Assembly (NCBI RefSeq): GCF_002265625.1
Contig: NZ_NOVE01000016.1
Location: 1 to 64,000 of the forward strand
Length of the DNA: 64,000 bases
Reading direction: 5' to 3'
From: Prevotella sp. 885
Lineage (GTDB): Bacteria > Bacteroidota > Bacteroidia > Bacteroidales > Bacteroidaceae
Each line of letters starts with the position of its first letter. Position 1 is the first letter of the stretch. A model generated the notes under the pieces. It was not told the origin of the DNA. It did no database searches and saw only the letters and a list, made by a program, of their open reading frames with translations. The translations under genes were made by a program, and so were the position numbers. Below, in pieces: positions 1 to 8,666 of this stretch.

Positions 1-43
1 AAGTCCCTTGTACATATTAATGCTGACATCATTTTTCATACAG

Positions 44-51
44 CAAAGGTA
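44..51 (-). promoter_or_regulatory. Candidate -7 box for a gene off the left edge
   Basis: On the minus strand this reads TACCTTTG, a perfect match to the Bacteroidota -7 consensus TAnnTTTG. No convincing -33 TTTG lies 19-21 nt upstream. A minus-strand ATG at 39-37 opens a frame that runs off the window after 13 codons, and a second ATG in another frame (32-30) is also open, so the gene it serves cannot be named. Confidence 0.3.
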
Positions 52-162
52 AACATCTTTACGGAAAATCTATCATGTATCGTTGATATATTTGGGTAGG
101 GATGCCACGGACTTTATCGGATGAGCCCAAAATTCCTAATTCCTAATTCGGACGCCTTGCCG

Positions 163-558
163 TCCGACACAATATTTGCATTTCTGATGCTCAATACTAT
201 GAGTTGAACGCACAACAAAATCTTTGGTGCGAAAATCTTGAGTTTTGAGCATTTGGACCTATATCGCTAATACACAGCCGGTTATGCGATTTACGGAAAA
301 AGTACGTAAACAAACGGGTTGTAAAAGTGGCACTTTTATGGTGTAATAGTGCCGCTATTACCACCCAATACCTCTACTATTGCGTTGTAATAGCGCCGCT
401 TTTAGACTGTAAAAGTGGCACTTTGAGGGCACTTTGTGTTTTTGAAGGTTATCGAGGGTGGCTTTTATGCTGGAAAAAACCATAAAAACAGCTTTTCGAT
501 TCTCTAGAATTGAATTTTATTTTGTAACATGTTTTTACTCTTTGTACGATATTTGCAT
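163..558 (-). repeat. 396-bp dispersed palindrome-array element, copy A (inverted)
   Basis: This is the reverse complement of the elements at 30946-31340 and 58958-59354. Its left end (near 558) reads ATGCAAATATCGTACAAA on the minus strand and its right end (near 163) reads ATGCAAATATTGTGTCGG. Five palindromic units are centred on GTGSCAC-like cores at 327, 349, 371, 393 and 415, exactly 22 bp apart; the unit at 371 is degenerate. A stem-loop at 209-231 (CGCAC / GTGCG, 13-nt loop) is shared with the other copies. There is no coding potential. It is the main content of the gene-free stretch 1-781. Confidence 0.85.
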
Positions 559-593
559 GGCTACTCTCAGCTAATGCTTGACTGTTCGTTGGT

Positions 594-624
594 GCGTGGC
601 TACGGCGAGACGCCGTAGCCACGC
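594..624. repeat. Inverted repeat of the GCGTGGCTACGGCG type
   Basis: A perfect 14-bp inverted repeat, GCGTGGCTACGGCG / CGCCGTAGCCACGC, around AGA. A second imperfect copy lies at 675-707 and a third, in reverse orientation, at 26549-26576. It lies downstream of folA but has no T-tract, so it is more likely a small dispersed repeat than a terminator. Confidence 0.7.
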
Positions 625-674
625 AGCCTCCCATAGCATACCCCAATCGGCTATTATTCCATTTGCTTGCATTT

Positions 675-707
675 GTGGGTGCGTGGCTACGGCGAGACGC
701 CATAGCC
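675..707. repeat. Second copy of the GTGGGTGCGTGGCTACGG repeat
   Basis: This repeats the left arm and loop of the 594-624 hairpin (GTGCGTGGCTACGGCGAGAC). The right arm has decayed (GCCATAGCC), so the hairpin is only partial. Confidence 0.6.
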
Positions 708-781
708 TCCTATGTTTGTTCTGTTGCTTGTGTTTTTCTTTGTCAAAGCCCTGCCTAAATAGCATTTTACACAGCAGCTTA

Positions 782-1264
782 TCACTTCGCCTTCACATAG
801 TCAACGAAGGCGTAGGTCTGGTGGTGCTTCTCGTCCGTGGGATGCTCCTCACGACTCACTTCGCGCCATCCCTCGTACTCGGGGAAGAAGGCGTCGGCGT
901 CGGCTGGCGTGTCGTGAACCTCCGTGAGGCAGAGACGGTCAGCCAGGGGGAGCGACTGTTCGTAGACGCTTGCGCCACCTATTATATATACGTCCTCGTC
1001 AGCAGCGCAATGGGCGATGGCTTCTTCCAGCGAGCTGTAGGTGTCGCAACCAGGAAACGAGGTCTGCGTACGGCTTATGACGATGTTGCGACGGTTGGGC
1101 AGAGCGCCCTTGGGAAGCGACTCGAAGGTGCGGCGACCCATTATGATGGTATGACCTGTGGTGAGTGCCTTGAAACGCTTGAGGTCGTTAGGCAACCAAT
1201 AGAGAAGCTTGTTCTCAAGGCCGATGGCGCGATTGGCGGCAACGGCAGCGATAACTGATATCAT
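782..1264 (-). CDS. folA: Dihydrofolate reductase
   Basis: The enzyme reduces dihydrofolate to tetrahydrofolate with NADPH in the cytosol, regenerating the cofactor oxidised by thymidylate synthase. At 160 residues it has the normal length for a bacterial DHFR. The N terminus MISVIAAVAANRAIG, the substrate-binding acid D27 in LPNDLKRFK, the NADPH-binding IIMGRRTFESLP (about 40-51) and YIIGGASVYEQ (about 93-103) are all present. Position 22 is Tyr where E. coli has Trp. It is the last gene of a minus-strand run and starts 31 bp after thyA, the classical coupling since ThyA makes its substrate. The intergenic spacer holds a short TTTTGA(A/G) tandem. No clear terminator follows. Confidence 0.96.
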   Translation of the reverse strand: MISVIAAVAANRAIGLENKLLYWLPNDLKRFKALTTGHTIIMGRRTFESLPKGALPNRRNIVISRTQTSFPGCDTYSSLEEAIAHCAADEDVYIIGGASVYEQSLPLADRLCLTEVHDTPADADAFFPEYEGWREVSREEHPTDEKHHQTYAFVDYVKAK

Positions 1265-1295
1265 TTTTGAATTTTGAGTTTTGAGTTAGGATTTC

Positions 1296-2090
1296 TTATA
1301 CGCTTACTTGCGCTGAGATATGCGGCCACGGGTCGTAGCCCTCAAGCTGGAAGTCTTCGTAGTGGAAGTCGAAGAGATTCTTCACGTCGGGATTGATGCG
1401 CATCTTGGGCAGCGGACGTGGTGTGCGCGTGAGCTGGAGGCGTGCCTGATCGAGGTGGTTAAGATAGAGGTGGGTGTCGCCGGTGGTGTGGATGAACTCG
1501 CCCGGCTCCAGTCCTGACACCTGCGCCATCATCTGAAGAAGGAGAGCGTAGGAGGCGATGTTGAACGGAACGCCGAGGAAGGTGTCGGCGGAACGCTGAT
1601 AGAGCTGGAGCGACAGCTTGCCGTCAGCCACATAAAACTGGAATAGGCAATGGCAGGGAGGCAGCGCCATCTGCTCCACCTCGGCAGGATTCCAGGCAGA
1701 GACAATCATGCGGCGCGAGTCAGGATGATTGCGGATGAGGTCGAGCACGTTCTGAATCTGGTCGATAGTGCCTCCGTTATAGTCGGGCCATGAGCGCCAC
1801 TGATGACCGTAGACAGGACCAAGGTCGCCGTTCTCGTCCGCCCACTCATTCCATATTCTCACACCATGCTCCTGAAGGTAATGCACGTTGGTGTCGCCAC
1901 GCAGAAACCACAGCAGCTCGTAGATGATAGACTTGAGGTGGAGCTTCTTGGTGGTGAGCAAGGGGAAGCCGTCAGCAAGATTGAAGCGCATCTGATTGCC
2001 GAACACGCTCATCGTGCCCGTTCCCGTGCGGTCTGTCTTTGTGGCACCCTCGGTAAGGATGCGGTTAAGGAGAGAAAGATATTGTTGCAT
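1296..2090 (-). CDS. thyA: Thymidylate synthase
   Basis: It converts dUMP and 5,10-methylene-THF to dTMP and dihydrofolate. The 264-residue length equals that of E. coli ThyA. Visible landmarks are the N-terminal [12 protein letters not shown] phosphate-binding loop, the catalytic cysteine in [13 protein letters not shown] (about residue 146), [19 protein letters not shown] for dUMP binding, and [12 protein letters not shown]. The C-terminal end is PHISAQVSV rather than the -PVAI of the enterobacterial enzyme. It lies 32 bp downstream of the methyltransferase gene and 31 bp upstream of folA, so all three are probably one transcript. Confidence 0.97.
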   Translation of the reverse strand: MQQYLSLLNRILTEGATKTDRTGTGTMSVFGNQMRFNLADGFPLLTTKKLHLKSIIYELLWFLRGDTNVHYLQEHGVRIWNEWADENGDLGPVYGHQWRSWPDYNGGTIDQIQNVLDLIRNHPDSRRMIVSAWNPAEVEQMALPPCHCLFQFYVADGKLSLQLYQRSADTFLGVPFNIASYALLLQMMAQVSGLEPGEFIHTTGDTHLYLNHLDQARLQLTRTPRPLPKMRINPDVKNLFDFHYEDFQLEGYDPWPHISAQVSV

Positions 2091-2122
2091 GATATTGTTA
2101 TGTATACGTTTTTCTTGTTTTG

Positions 2123-3550
2123 TTATACGGATTGTGTGAGAACTGCGGGAGCCTCATCGGGGACATGCGAGCTCTTTATGCGCCATTCCTGCGGGTAGAG
2201 GTTGTTGGCGCGGTTGCCGATGTTCTTCTCGAAGCCTATCGGCATGCCGTCGTACGTCAGCAGCACGTAGCCGCGCGGCGTACCGTCAGGCAGAGCCACA
2301 GCCTCCTTACGGAGATAAGCCACGGCGTCAGCGTAGGCGAGATTAACGGTGGGGAAGGCTGAACGGTCGAGCTGTCGTGAGAGAGCGAGCGACTGGCTTG
2401 GCACCACGTCCTTGCCCTTCACCGTTCCGAGCTGCACACCGGCGTGCATCACCTTCAGCGACGCTGCCGCCTTGTCATAGACGTCAGCCCATCGCGTCGG
2501 TACGGCAAGGAGCGTGTCGGAGGCGCCTTGGCGTACGGCATAGTCGGAGGGAGAGACCAGCTGCACGTCGGGCGTCTTCATCGCAGCCGCCTTCTCGCCA
2601 CGTCCTCGACGCGGCGCTTTCCTGTTGTCCTCCTTCACGGGAGCCTCAGCAGCGTCGCCATGCTTGCGGAGCACGGCAAGGAAGAGCCCTTCGCTACGGC
2701 TCACTCCCGGCAGGAAGCGATAAGCGGGTATGTCGCCTACGACGGCTGGCGTTATGCCCCACTCCGCCTCAACGGGCAGACTGAGGATGTCAGCACCAAG
2801 CTCAGAGGCTATCCACTCCACATTCTCCTCATCCTCGTGCGCATTGAACGTACACGTGGAATAGATGAGCAGTCCACCGGGACGCAGACACGACCAGATG
2901 TCGCTTACTATCTCGCGTTGCAGTCGCCAGCAGTTGACGACGTTCTGACGGCTCCATTCCGCTATGGCTCCCTCGTCCTTGCGGAACATTCCCTCGCCGG
3001 AGCAGGGCACGTCGGCAAGGATGGCATCAAACATGATGCGTGCCTTGCGGTAATCGCGTGGATAATTGTTGGTTACGACGACGTCTTCATGACCGAACTT
3101 CTGTATGTTCTCGCTCAGAATCTGCACACGTGTGCGCATCGGCTCGTTGGTGAAGAGAAGGCTTCCCTCGGGCAGAGCGGCTCGCAGGGCTGTTGACTTG
3201 CCACCGGGAGCAGCACAGAGGTCGAGCATGCGTACGGGTTGTGTGATGAGATGGCGTACGGCAAGGTCGACAAGCATTGAGCCTGCCTCCTGTACGTAAT
3301 AAGCTCCTGCATGGAAGAGCGGATCGAAGGTGAAGTTGGGACGTTCGTTAAGGTAGCGTCCTGTGGCGGGACACCAAGGCACGACGCTCTCCATAAGCTG
3401 TCCGTTCACCTCACGCGAGGCGGCCTTGAACGGATTGAGACGTATGCTTGTGGGCGACGGCGCTTCTGCCAGTCCTTCGCGGAGACGGCTGTAAAGGGCG
3501 TCGCCGAGAAGATTGCGCGTATAAATTTCGAAATCTGAAGGAAGATTCAT
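2123..3550 (-). CDS. rRNA (cytosine-C5) methyltransferase, RsmF/NOL1-NOP2-sun family
   Basis: A SAM-dependent RNA m5C methyltransferase of 475 residues. The N-terminal half has the sun-family catalytic fold: [18 protein letters not shown] (motif I, about 109-126), [13 protein letters not shown] (motif IV with catalytic Cys) and [16 protein letters not shown] (motif VI with the second Cys). The C-terminal third, after a basic linker (about 325-340), resembles the RsmF-type PUA-like RNA-binding region, ending in [15 protein letters not shown]. The likely target is 16S rRNA; the exact base cannot be told from sequence. It is the first gene of the run with thyA and folA and is preceded by a good promoter. 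Confidence 0.92.
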   Translation of the reverse strand: MNLPSDFEIYTRNLLGDALYSRLREGLAEAPSPTSIRLNPFKAASREVNGQLMESVVPWCPATGRYLNERPNFTFDPLFHAGAYYVQEAGSMLVDLAVRHLITQPVRMLDLCAAPGGKSTALRAALPEGSLLFTNEPMRTRVQILSENIQKFGHEDVVVTNNYPRDYRKARIMFDAILADVPCSGEGMFRKDEGAIAEWSRQNVVNCWRLQREIVSDIWSCLRPGGLLIYSTCTFNAHEDEENVEWIASELGADILSLPVEAEWGITPAVVGDIPAYRFLPGVSRSEGLFLAVLRKHGDAAEAPVKEDNRKAPRRGRGEKAAAMKTPDVQLVSPSDYAVRQGASDTLLAVPTRWADVYDKAAASLKVMHAGVQLGTVKGKDVVPSQSLALSRQLDRSAFPTVNLAYADAVAYLRKEAVALPDGTPRGYVLLTYDGMPIGFEKNIGNRANNLYPQEWRIKSSHVPDEAPAVLTQSV

Positions 3551-3608
3551 AGGATTGTCCTTACTTGTTAAAAGCGTGGGGATATACTTATATTATATAT
3601 ATGTGTTG

Positions 3609-3639
3609 CAAAGTTACATATTTTTATCCAAGTAAGCAA
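3609..3639 (-). promoter_or_regulatory. Bacteroidota-type promoter for the methyltransferase-thyA-folA run
   Basis: The minus strand reads CTTG (TTG at 3639-3637), a 20-nt gap, then TAACTTTG (3616-3609). This fits TTTG-N19-21-TAnnTTTG with one mismatch and lies about 60 bp upstream of the start codon. Confidence 0.6.
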
Positions 3640-3657
3640 GTCGCCATTTTTTTTTCG

Positions 3658-3665
3658 TAGCTTTG
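3658..3665 (+). promoter_or_regulatory. Candidate -7 box for the sigma-factor cassette
   Basis: TAGCTTTG matches TAnnTTTG and lies 63 bp upstream of the ATG at 3729. No TTTG is present at the expected -33 position, so the core promoter is weak or needs another sigma factor or activator. Confidence 0.4.
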
Positions 3666-3728
3666 CAACTTATCGCTTGCATAAATAGTCAAACATACAG
3701 AAAACAATAAAAAAACATACATACAGAT

Positions 3729-4529
3729 ATGAAAAAGACAATCCTTTCAATGGCAATGCTCCTCACATTGAGCGCCACAGTTCCTGCCTTGGCACAGAAA
3801 CACCGCCACACTCCACGCACGCAGATGGTGGACAAGCAGAAGGACACGAAGGCTGACGCCGCCAATGCCGCCTCGCAGGAAGACGAAGGCATAGAGGCTT
3901 ACTCGGACACAACGTCAACGGACAATGACAGCGTTTCGGTCACAAGTATGCCAGGATGGAAATCGCATGTGGTGGACGACACCAATGATTTAGACCCTTC
4001 GCGCTTCGGCGATCCGTTCTCATGGCTCAGCCACATGTTCACGACAGCGTTCGGCGGCTTTTTGGGCACCATCATCGTCTTAGTGTTCCTTCTCTTCCTC
4101 TTCATGCCGCTGATAATAGTGCTGCTCATCATCCGCTATTTCGTACGCCGCCACAAGGACCGCGTCCGTCTGGCTGAGATGGCAATGGAGAAAGGCGTAC
4201 CGCTTACGGAAGAGCAGGCACCGCTCCTCAACAGCAGAGCACAATATATGTGGAGACGCGGCGTGAGAAACACGTCGACGGGTGTGGGTCTGATGATTTT
4301 CTTCTGGTGCTTAGGCGCCAATCCTCTTGTAGGCATAGGTGGACTCGTGGCTTGCATCGGCTTAGGACAGATGTTTATGGTGAAATACAACTATGACAGC
4401 AAGTTGACGTGGAAACGCAAGAACGAGGAAACCTACGAAGAACCGCTCTATTCGGACATCGCTGATACGACGGAGAATAACGAGGAAAACGGAGAAGAAA
4501 GAAATAATCCCAACGAAACGAATCGTTAA
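3729..4529 (+). CDS. Signal-peptide-bearing membrane protein, DUF6249-like
   Basis: 266 residues. A Sec signal peptide (KKTILSMAMLLTLSATVPALA, about residues 2-22) is followed by a hydrophilic segment rich in D/T/S (about 25-85). A strong transmembrane helix follows at about 118-140 (FLLFLFMPLIIVLLIIRYFV). Then comes a juxtamembrane RRHKDRVRLAEMAMEKG and two more hydrophobic helices at about 183-220. The C terminus is acidic (ENNEENGEE). The arrangement matches the Bacteroidales DUF6249-type proteins encoded next to ECF sigma genes. This gene is 67 bp upstream of the sigma factor with a repeat hairpin in between. Its role is unknown; membrane sensing or modulation of the sigma factor is an inference from position. 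Confidence 0.65.
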   Translation: MKKTILSMAMLLTLSATVPALAQKHRHTPRTQMVDKQKDTKADAANAASQEDEGIEAYSDTTSTDNDSVSVTSMPGWKSHVVDDTNDLDPSRFGDPFSWLSHMFTTAFGGFLGTIIVLVFLLFLFMPLIIVLLIIRYFVRRHKDRVRLAEMAMEKGVPLTEEQAPLLNSRAQYMWRRGVRNTSTGVGLMIFFWCLGANPLVGIGGLVACIGLGQMFMVKYNYDSKLTWKRKNEETYEEPLYSDIADTTENNEENGEERNNPNETNR

Positions 4530-4542
4530 GAAACGAAGATTA

Positions 4543-4574
4543 ATAGTAGCGGAGGTCTCCGGCCTCCGCCACTT
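4543..4574. repeat. Intra-operon GCGGAGG hairpin, copy 1
   Basis: AATAGTAGC is followed by GCGGAGG-TCTCCGG-CCTCCGC (stem-loop 4549-4569), then CACTT. A second copy lies at 54776-54808 with the central loop reversed on the plus strand. Both copies sit between co-oriented genes of an operon. Confidence 0.75.
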
Positions 4575-4596
4575 CAGAAATCATATTATAAAAACA

Positions 4597-5133
4597 ATGA
4601 AGGTAACAAACGACGATCTCTCTCTAATCTCACAGGTGGCTGAGCTTCATGACAAAGCGGCTTTCAATGAGCTTGTCAGGAAGTATCAGTCGCCTATAAG
4701 ACGATTCTTCCTCCACCAGACTTTGGGAGACGAGCAGCTGAGCGACGACCTCGCGCAGGACACCTTCATTAAGGCTTACACCAACATACACCAGTTTAAG
4801 GGTACGGCGGCGTTCTCCACTTGGCTGTATCGTATAGCCTACAACGTGCTCTACGACCATCACCGCCGACAGCGTCCCACTACCGATACGGACTGTCCGG
4901 CTGTGGCTAACCGATGCGCCGCCAACAGCGAACAGGGCATGAAGATGGACGTCTACGGAGCGCTCGCCAGACTTGCCGACAAGGAACGCACCTGTGTGAC
5001 GCTGCAACTCGTCGACGGCTATCCCATAGAACGCATAGCTGAGATAACGGGAATGGCGGTCGGCACCGTCAAGTCGCACATATTCAGAGGCAAGCAGAAG
5101 CTGACAATGTTCCTAAAACAAAATGGATATTAA
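4597..5133 (+). CDS. ECF-type RNA polymerase sigma-70 factor
   Basis: 178 residues. Region 2 (about 20-90) has the polymerase-binding DDLAQDTFIKAYTNIHQFKG and the -10-binding FSTWLYRIAYNVLYDHHRR. Region 4 (about 125-175) has the helix-turn-helix YPIERIAEITGMAVGTVKS followed by HIFRGKQKL. It directs RNA polymerase to a small regulon. It is flanked by two membrane-protein genes, the downstream one starting 2 bp after the stop, the arrangement expected of a sigma factor held by a membrane partner. It has no N-terminal extension and no C-terminal SnoaL-type domain. Confidence 0.93.
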   Translation: MKVTNDDLSLISQVAELHDKAAFNELVRKYQSPIRRFFLHQTLGDEQLSDDLAQDTFIKAYTNIHQFKGTAAFSTWLYRIAYNVLYDHHRRQRPTTDTDCPAVANRCAANSEQGMKMDVYGALARLADKERTCVTLQLVDGYPIERIAEITGMAVGTVKSHIFRGKQKLTMFLKQNGY

Positions 5134-5135
5134 CT

Positions 5136-5567
5136 ATGACTGAAAAAAAGAACATAATAAGTAATAATGGTGCTGTCGACGAAGAACTCCTCAACAAGTT
5201 CTTTGCCGACAGTGTGCGTATGCGTATAGACGACAACGGATTCGCAGACCGTGTGATGCAGAAGTTGCCGGAGGAGGTTGACGCGCGCTGCTACAGAATG
5301 TATAATCTGTGGACGGCTGTCATGGCAGCCGCATGCGTAGTGGTGTTCTTCCTCGTCGACGGCTTCGACATTCTCAAGACTCGCATCGTCAGCATGACGG
5401 CAAGTATGCTCTCCTCCATGTCGGACAGCATACACAACACCCTCTCACACATATCCCTACCAACGACAATGAGCGCAAGCATCACCCCTTACACTCCGTT
5501 AGTGGTAACACTTGCGCTCATAATTATAGGAAGCATGATTCTTCGTGACTTGAAAGAATCAGCTTAA
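5136..5567 (+). CDS. Small membrane protein downstream of the sigma factor, possible anti-sigma (DUF5056-like)
   Basis: 143 residues. The cytoplasmic N terminus (about 1-58) carries LLNKFFADSVRMRIDDNGFADRVM and ends in LPEEVDARCYRMYNL. Two hydrophobic segments follow, at about 60-77 (VMAAACVVVFFLVDG) and 118-136 (LVVTLALIIIGSMIL). The N-terminal sequence resembles the DUF5056-type proteins found after ECF sigma genes in Bacteroides. It is translationally coupled to the sigma gene (2-bp gap). An anti-sigma function is inferred from size, topology and position only; no zinc-binding HxxxCxxC motif is present. The gene converges with ettA 22 bp away without a visible terminator. Confidence 0.65.
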   Translation: MTEKKNIISNNGAVDEELLNKFFADSVRMRIDDNGFADRVMQKLPEEVDARCYRMYNLWTAVMAAACVVVFFLVDGFDILKTRIVSMTASMLSSMSDSIHNTLSHISLPTTMSASITPYTPLVVTLALIIIGSMILRDLKESA

Positions 5568-5589
5568 CATTTCTTATTAAAGACTACGT

Positions 5590-7287
5590 TTAGTCGTCCA
5601 TCAACTTGCGGTAACGTCCCTTCTTGATGTCCTCATTGCCAAGACGACGTGCCTTGTTGATTTCGTAGTCAGAATAGCTGCCCTCGAAGAAGAACACCTC
5701 TCCGTTGCCCTCGAAGGCAAGGATGTGCGTACAGATACGGTCGAGGAACCAACGGTCGTGGCTGATAACCACTGCACAACCGGCGAAGCTCTCAAGACCT
5801 TCCTCAAGCGCACGCAGCGTGTTGACGTCGATGTCGTTGGTGGGCTCGTCGAGGAGAAGCACGTTGCCTTCCTGCTTCAGAGCGAGAGCCAACTGCAAGC
5901 GGTTGCGCTCACCACCTGAAAGGTTCTCACACAACTTGCTTTGGTCTGTTCCGGCAAAGTTGAAGCGTGAGATATAGGCACGGGCGTTGACGTCGCGACC
6001 GCCAAGGCGCATTGTCTCGTTGCCCTGCGATATGGTCTCATACACTGATTTCTTCGGATCGATGTCCTTATGCTGCTGGTCAACGTAGGCAAGCTTAACA
6101 GTCTCGCCCACCTCAAACGTACCACCGTCAACCTTCTCCAGTCCCATGATAAGGCGGAAGAGAGTGGTCTTACCGGCACCGTTAGGACCGATGACGCCAA
6201 CAATGCCGTTAGGCGGAAGCATGAAGTTGAGGTCGTTGAAGAGCACCTTGTCGCCGAAAGCCTTCTGCACGTGCTGCGCCTCAATCACCTTATTGCCGAG
6301 ACGAGGACCGTTCGGGATGAATATCTCGAGCTTCTCCTCACGCTCCTTCTGCTCCTCACCGAGCATCTGCTCGTATGCGTTAAGACGTGCCTTACCCTTT
6401 GCCTGACGCGCCTTCGGAGCCATGTGTGCCCACTCAAGCTCGCGTTCGAGAGCCTTGCGGCGCTTGGAAGCCTGCTTCTCCTCCTGCATCATGCGCTTGG
6501 TCTTCTGGTCGAGCCATGACGAATAGTTGCCATGCCAAGGTATTCCCTCACCGCGGTCGAGCTCAAGAATCCACTCGCTTACATCGTCAAGGAAGTAACG
6601 GTCGTGCGTAACGGCGATTACCGTTCCCTCGTACTGCTGCAAGTGCTGCTCCAACCAGTCGATGCTCTCAGCGTCAAGGTGGTTGGTAGGCTCGTCGAGG
6701 AGGAGCACGTCGGGCTTCTGAAGGAGCAGACGGCACAATGCCACACGGCGGCGCTCACCGCCAGAGAGGTGCGTAACGGGGAGTTCGCCCTTCGGACAGC
6801 GCAATGCAGCCATAGCACGGTCGAGCTTAGAGTCCATGTTCCATGCGTCTGTAGCGTCGATGATGTCCTGCACCTCAGCCTGACGCTGCATGAGACGGTC
6901 CATCTTGTCCGGGTCGCCATAATACTCCTCAAGGCCGAACTTGGCATTGATTTCCTCGTATTCCTTCAATGCGTCATAAGCCTGCTTAACGCCTTCCATG
7001 ACATTCTCTTTCACAGTCTTCGTCTCGTCGAGCGGCGGATCCTGCGGCAGGTAGCCGACAGTATAGCCCGGACTCCAGACCACCTCGCCGCTTGTGGGCT
7101 GCTCGAGGCCTGCGATAATCTTCATAAGAGTGGACTTACCGGCTCCGTTAAGTCCGATGATGCCAATCTTGGCGCCATAGAAGAAGGACAGATAGATGTC
7201 CTTCAAAATCTGTTTGCGGTTTTGGGGGATAATCTTTGACACTCCCACCATGGAGAAGATAACCTTCTTGTCGTCTACTGTTGCCAT
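5590..7287 (-). CDS. ettA: Energy-dependent translational throttle protein EttA (ABC-F)
   Basis: A soluble ribosome-binding ABC-F ATPase that gates the first elongation steps according to ATP/ADP ratio. Its 565 residues are close to the E. coli EttA length. Two nucleotide-binding domains are visible: Walker A GLNGAGKST (about 44) and GPNGAGKTT (about 369), signatures LSGGERRRVAL and LSGGERNRLQLAL, and Walker B LLLDEPTNHLDAES and LLLDEPTNDID. The EttA arm insertion (about 95-150, GLEEYYGDPDKMDRLMQRQ) is present, as is the P-site linker around 240-320 rich in R/K/E (KRRKALERELEW). No membrane segment is present, as expected. It is monocistronic and diverges from purT. Confidence 0.95.
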   Translation of the reverse strand: MATVDDKKVIFSMVGVSKIIPQNRKQILKDIYLSFFYGAKIGIIGLNGAGKSTLMKIIAGLEQPTSGEVVWSPGYTVGYLPQDPPLDETKTVKENVMEGVKQAYDALKEYEEINAKFGLEEYYGDPDKMDRLMQRQAEVQDIIDATDAWNMDSKLDRAMAALRCPKGELPVTHLSGGERRRVALCRLLLQKPDVLLLDEPTNHLDAESIDWLEQHLQQYEGTVIAVTHDRYFLDDVSEWILELDRGEGIPWHGNYSSWLDQKTKRMMQEEKQASKRRKALERELEWAHMAPKARQAKGKARLNAYEQMLGEEQKEREEKLEIFIPNGPRLGNKVIEAQHVQKAFGDKVLFNDLNFMLPPNGIVGVIGPNGAGKTTLFRLIMGLEKVDGGTFEVGETVKLAYVDQQHKDIDPKKSVYETISQGNETMRLGGRDVNARAYISRFNFAGTDQSKLCENLSGGERNRLQLALALKQEGNVLLLDEPTNDIDVNTLRALEEGLESFAGCAVVISHDRWFLDRICTHILAFEGNGEVFFFEGSYSDYEINKARRLGNEDIKKGRYRKLMDD

Positions 7288-7341
7288 TGTCGAAAATGTT
7301 GTTTATTCTATAGAGTTATTGTTGTTTTTATTAGTTTGTAC

Positions 7342-7357
7342 TATCTTTGCAAAGATA
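7342..7357. promoter_or_regulatory. Palindromic double -7 box between ettA and purT
   Basis: TATCTTTGCAAAGATA is a perfect 16-bp palindrome that provides TAnnTTTG on both strands back to back. On the plus strand a TTG lies about 20 nt upstream (7319-7321). On the minus strand no clear -33 is seen. It is 55 bp from the ettA start and 123 bp from the purT start. Confidence 0.45.
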
Positions 7358-7479
7358 CAACAATTTTCTGACTTACCGACCATTTGATAAAATTCGTTCA
7401 AAAAACTTTGTAGACTGCAAAATTAATCGTACATTAGCATCTTGAAACCATAATGTACATAAAATTACTACACTATAAG

Positions 7480-8661
7480 ATGAAGAAAATATTATTGTTA
7501 GGTTCGGGCGAACTGGGCAAGGAATTTGTCATCGCCGCCAAGCGTGCAGGACAGTATGTCATTGCATGCGACAAGTATGAGAACGCACCGGCAATGCAGG
7601 TTGCCGACGAACATGAGGTTTTCAGCATGCTGGACGGCGACGCACTTGCCGCTGTGGTGGAGCGTCACAAGCCGGACGTTATCGTACCGGAGATTGAAGC
7701 CATCCGAACCGAACGACTCTTCGACTTTGAGAAGATGGGCATTCAGGTGGTTCCAAGCGCACGCGCCGTCAACTTCACCATGAACCGCAAGGCCATCCGC
7801 GACCTCGCAGCCAAGGAGCTGGGTCTGCGCACAGCCAAGTATTTCTATGCCACCACCCTGGAACAGCTCCTCGAGCACTCGAAGGAGATTGGTTTCCCGT
7901 GCGTGATAAAGCCCCTTATGTCGTCTTCAGGTCACGGACAGAGCATCGTCCGCGAAGCTTCTGAGCTGGAAAAGGCTTTCAATGACGCCATGGAAGGTAG
8001 CCGCGGCGACGTGAAGGAGATTATCATCGAGGAATTCATCCACTTCGATTCGGAGTTTACTCTCCTTACCGTTACACAGAAAGACGGACCCACACTCTTC
8101 TGCCCGCCCATCGGACACGTACAGAAAGGCGGCGACTATCGCGAGAGCTGGCAGCCGTTCAGCATTCCTGAGGACGAACTGCTCAAGGCGCAGGACATGG
8201 CAGAGAAGGTGACACGCGCTCTTACCGGAGCCGGTCTGTGGGGTGTGGAGTTCTTCCTCACGAAGCAGGGCGAGGTGATCTTCTCCGAACTTTCACCGCG
8301 TCCGCACGACACAGGCATGGTGACACTGGGTCATACCACCAACCTTTCAGAGTTTGAGCTTCACTTCCGTGCCGTTATGGGACTGCCCATCGCCGGCATC
8401 CACCTCGAGCATGCAGGAGCAAGCGCCGTTATTCTCTCACCGGTGGAATCGAACGATCCGCTGCCTTACAACCTCGTGGAGGCTCTTAAGGAAGACCATA
8501 CACGCATCCGCATCTTCGGAAAGCCCGAGGCACACGTCGGCAGACGAATGGGCGTGACGCTCTGCTACGGCGAACCTGACGCTGACACCACCACTCTGCG
8601 CGACAAGGCTAAGCGTCTGGCTGCCACAGTACTGGGCACCGATCCGTACATGGAGAAGTAA
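7480..8661 (+). CDS. purT: Formate-dependent phosphoribosylglycinamide formyltransferase (GAR transformylase 2)
   Basis: It makes formyl-GAR from GAR, formate and ATP in purine synthesis, an alternative to folate-dependent PurN. The frame is open from an ATG at 7453, but the protein family starts at [15 protein letters not shown], so the ATG at 7480 is preferred, giving 393 residues. Features are the N-terminal Rossmann-like GSGELGKE, the ATP-grasp core ([17 protein letters not shown], about 147-163), the metal/ATP region [25 protein letters not shown] (about 262-286), and the C-terminal sandwich hybrid domain ending [10 protein letters not shown]. The gene is followed 5 bp later by an unrelated acyltransferase. 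Confidence 0.95.
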   Translation: MKKILLLGSGELGKEFVIAAKRAGQYVIACDKYENAPAMQVADEHEVFSMLDGDALAAVVERHKPDVIVPEIEAIRTERLFDFEKMGIQVVPSARAVNFTMNRKAIRDLAAKELGLRTAKYFYATTLEQLLEHSKEIGFPCVIKPLMSSSGHGQSIVREASELEKAFNDAMEGSRGDVKEIIIEEFIHFDSEFTLLTVTQKDGPTLFCPPIGHVQKGGDYRESWQPFSIPEDELLKAQDMAEKVTRALTGAGLWGVEFFLTKQGEVIFSELSPRPHDTGMVTLGHTTNLSEFELHFRAVMGLPIAGIHLEHAGASAVILSPVESNDPLPYNLVEALKEDHTRIRIFGKPEAHVGRRMGVTLCYGEPDADTTTLRDKAKRLAATVLGTDPYMEK

Positions 8662-8666
8662 AAAGC

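Noticed and set aside
594-624. Perfect inverted repeat considered as the folA terminator
   Set aside because: It is 160 bp beyond the stop, lacks a T-tract, and partial copies recur elsewhere, so a dispersed repeat is more likely.
578-1258. Plus-strand ORF of 226 codons over folA
   Set aside because: It is antisense to a full-length dihydrofolate reductase, has no family features and begins inside a repeat hairpin.
2444-3196. Plus-strand ORF of 250 codons within the rRNA methyltransferase gene
   Set aside because: Antisense shadow of a gene with all catalytic motifs; composition is His/Arg-rich as expected from the reverse frame.
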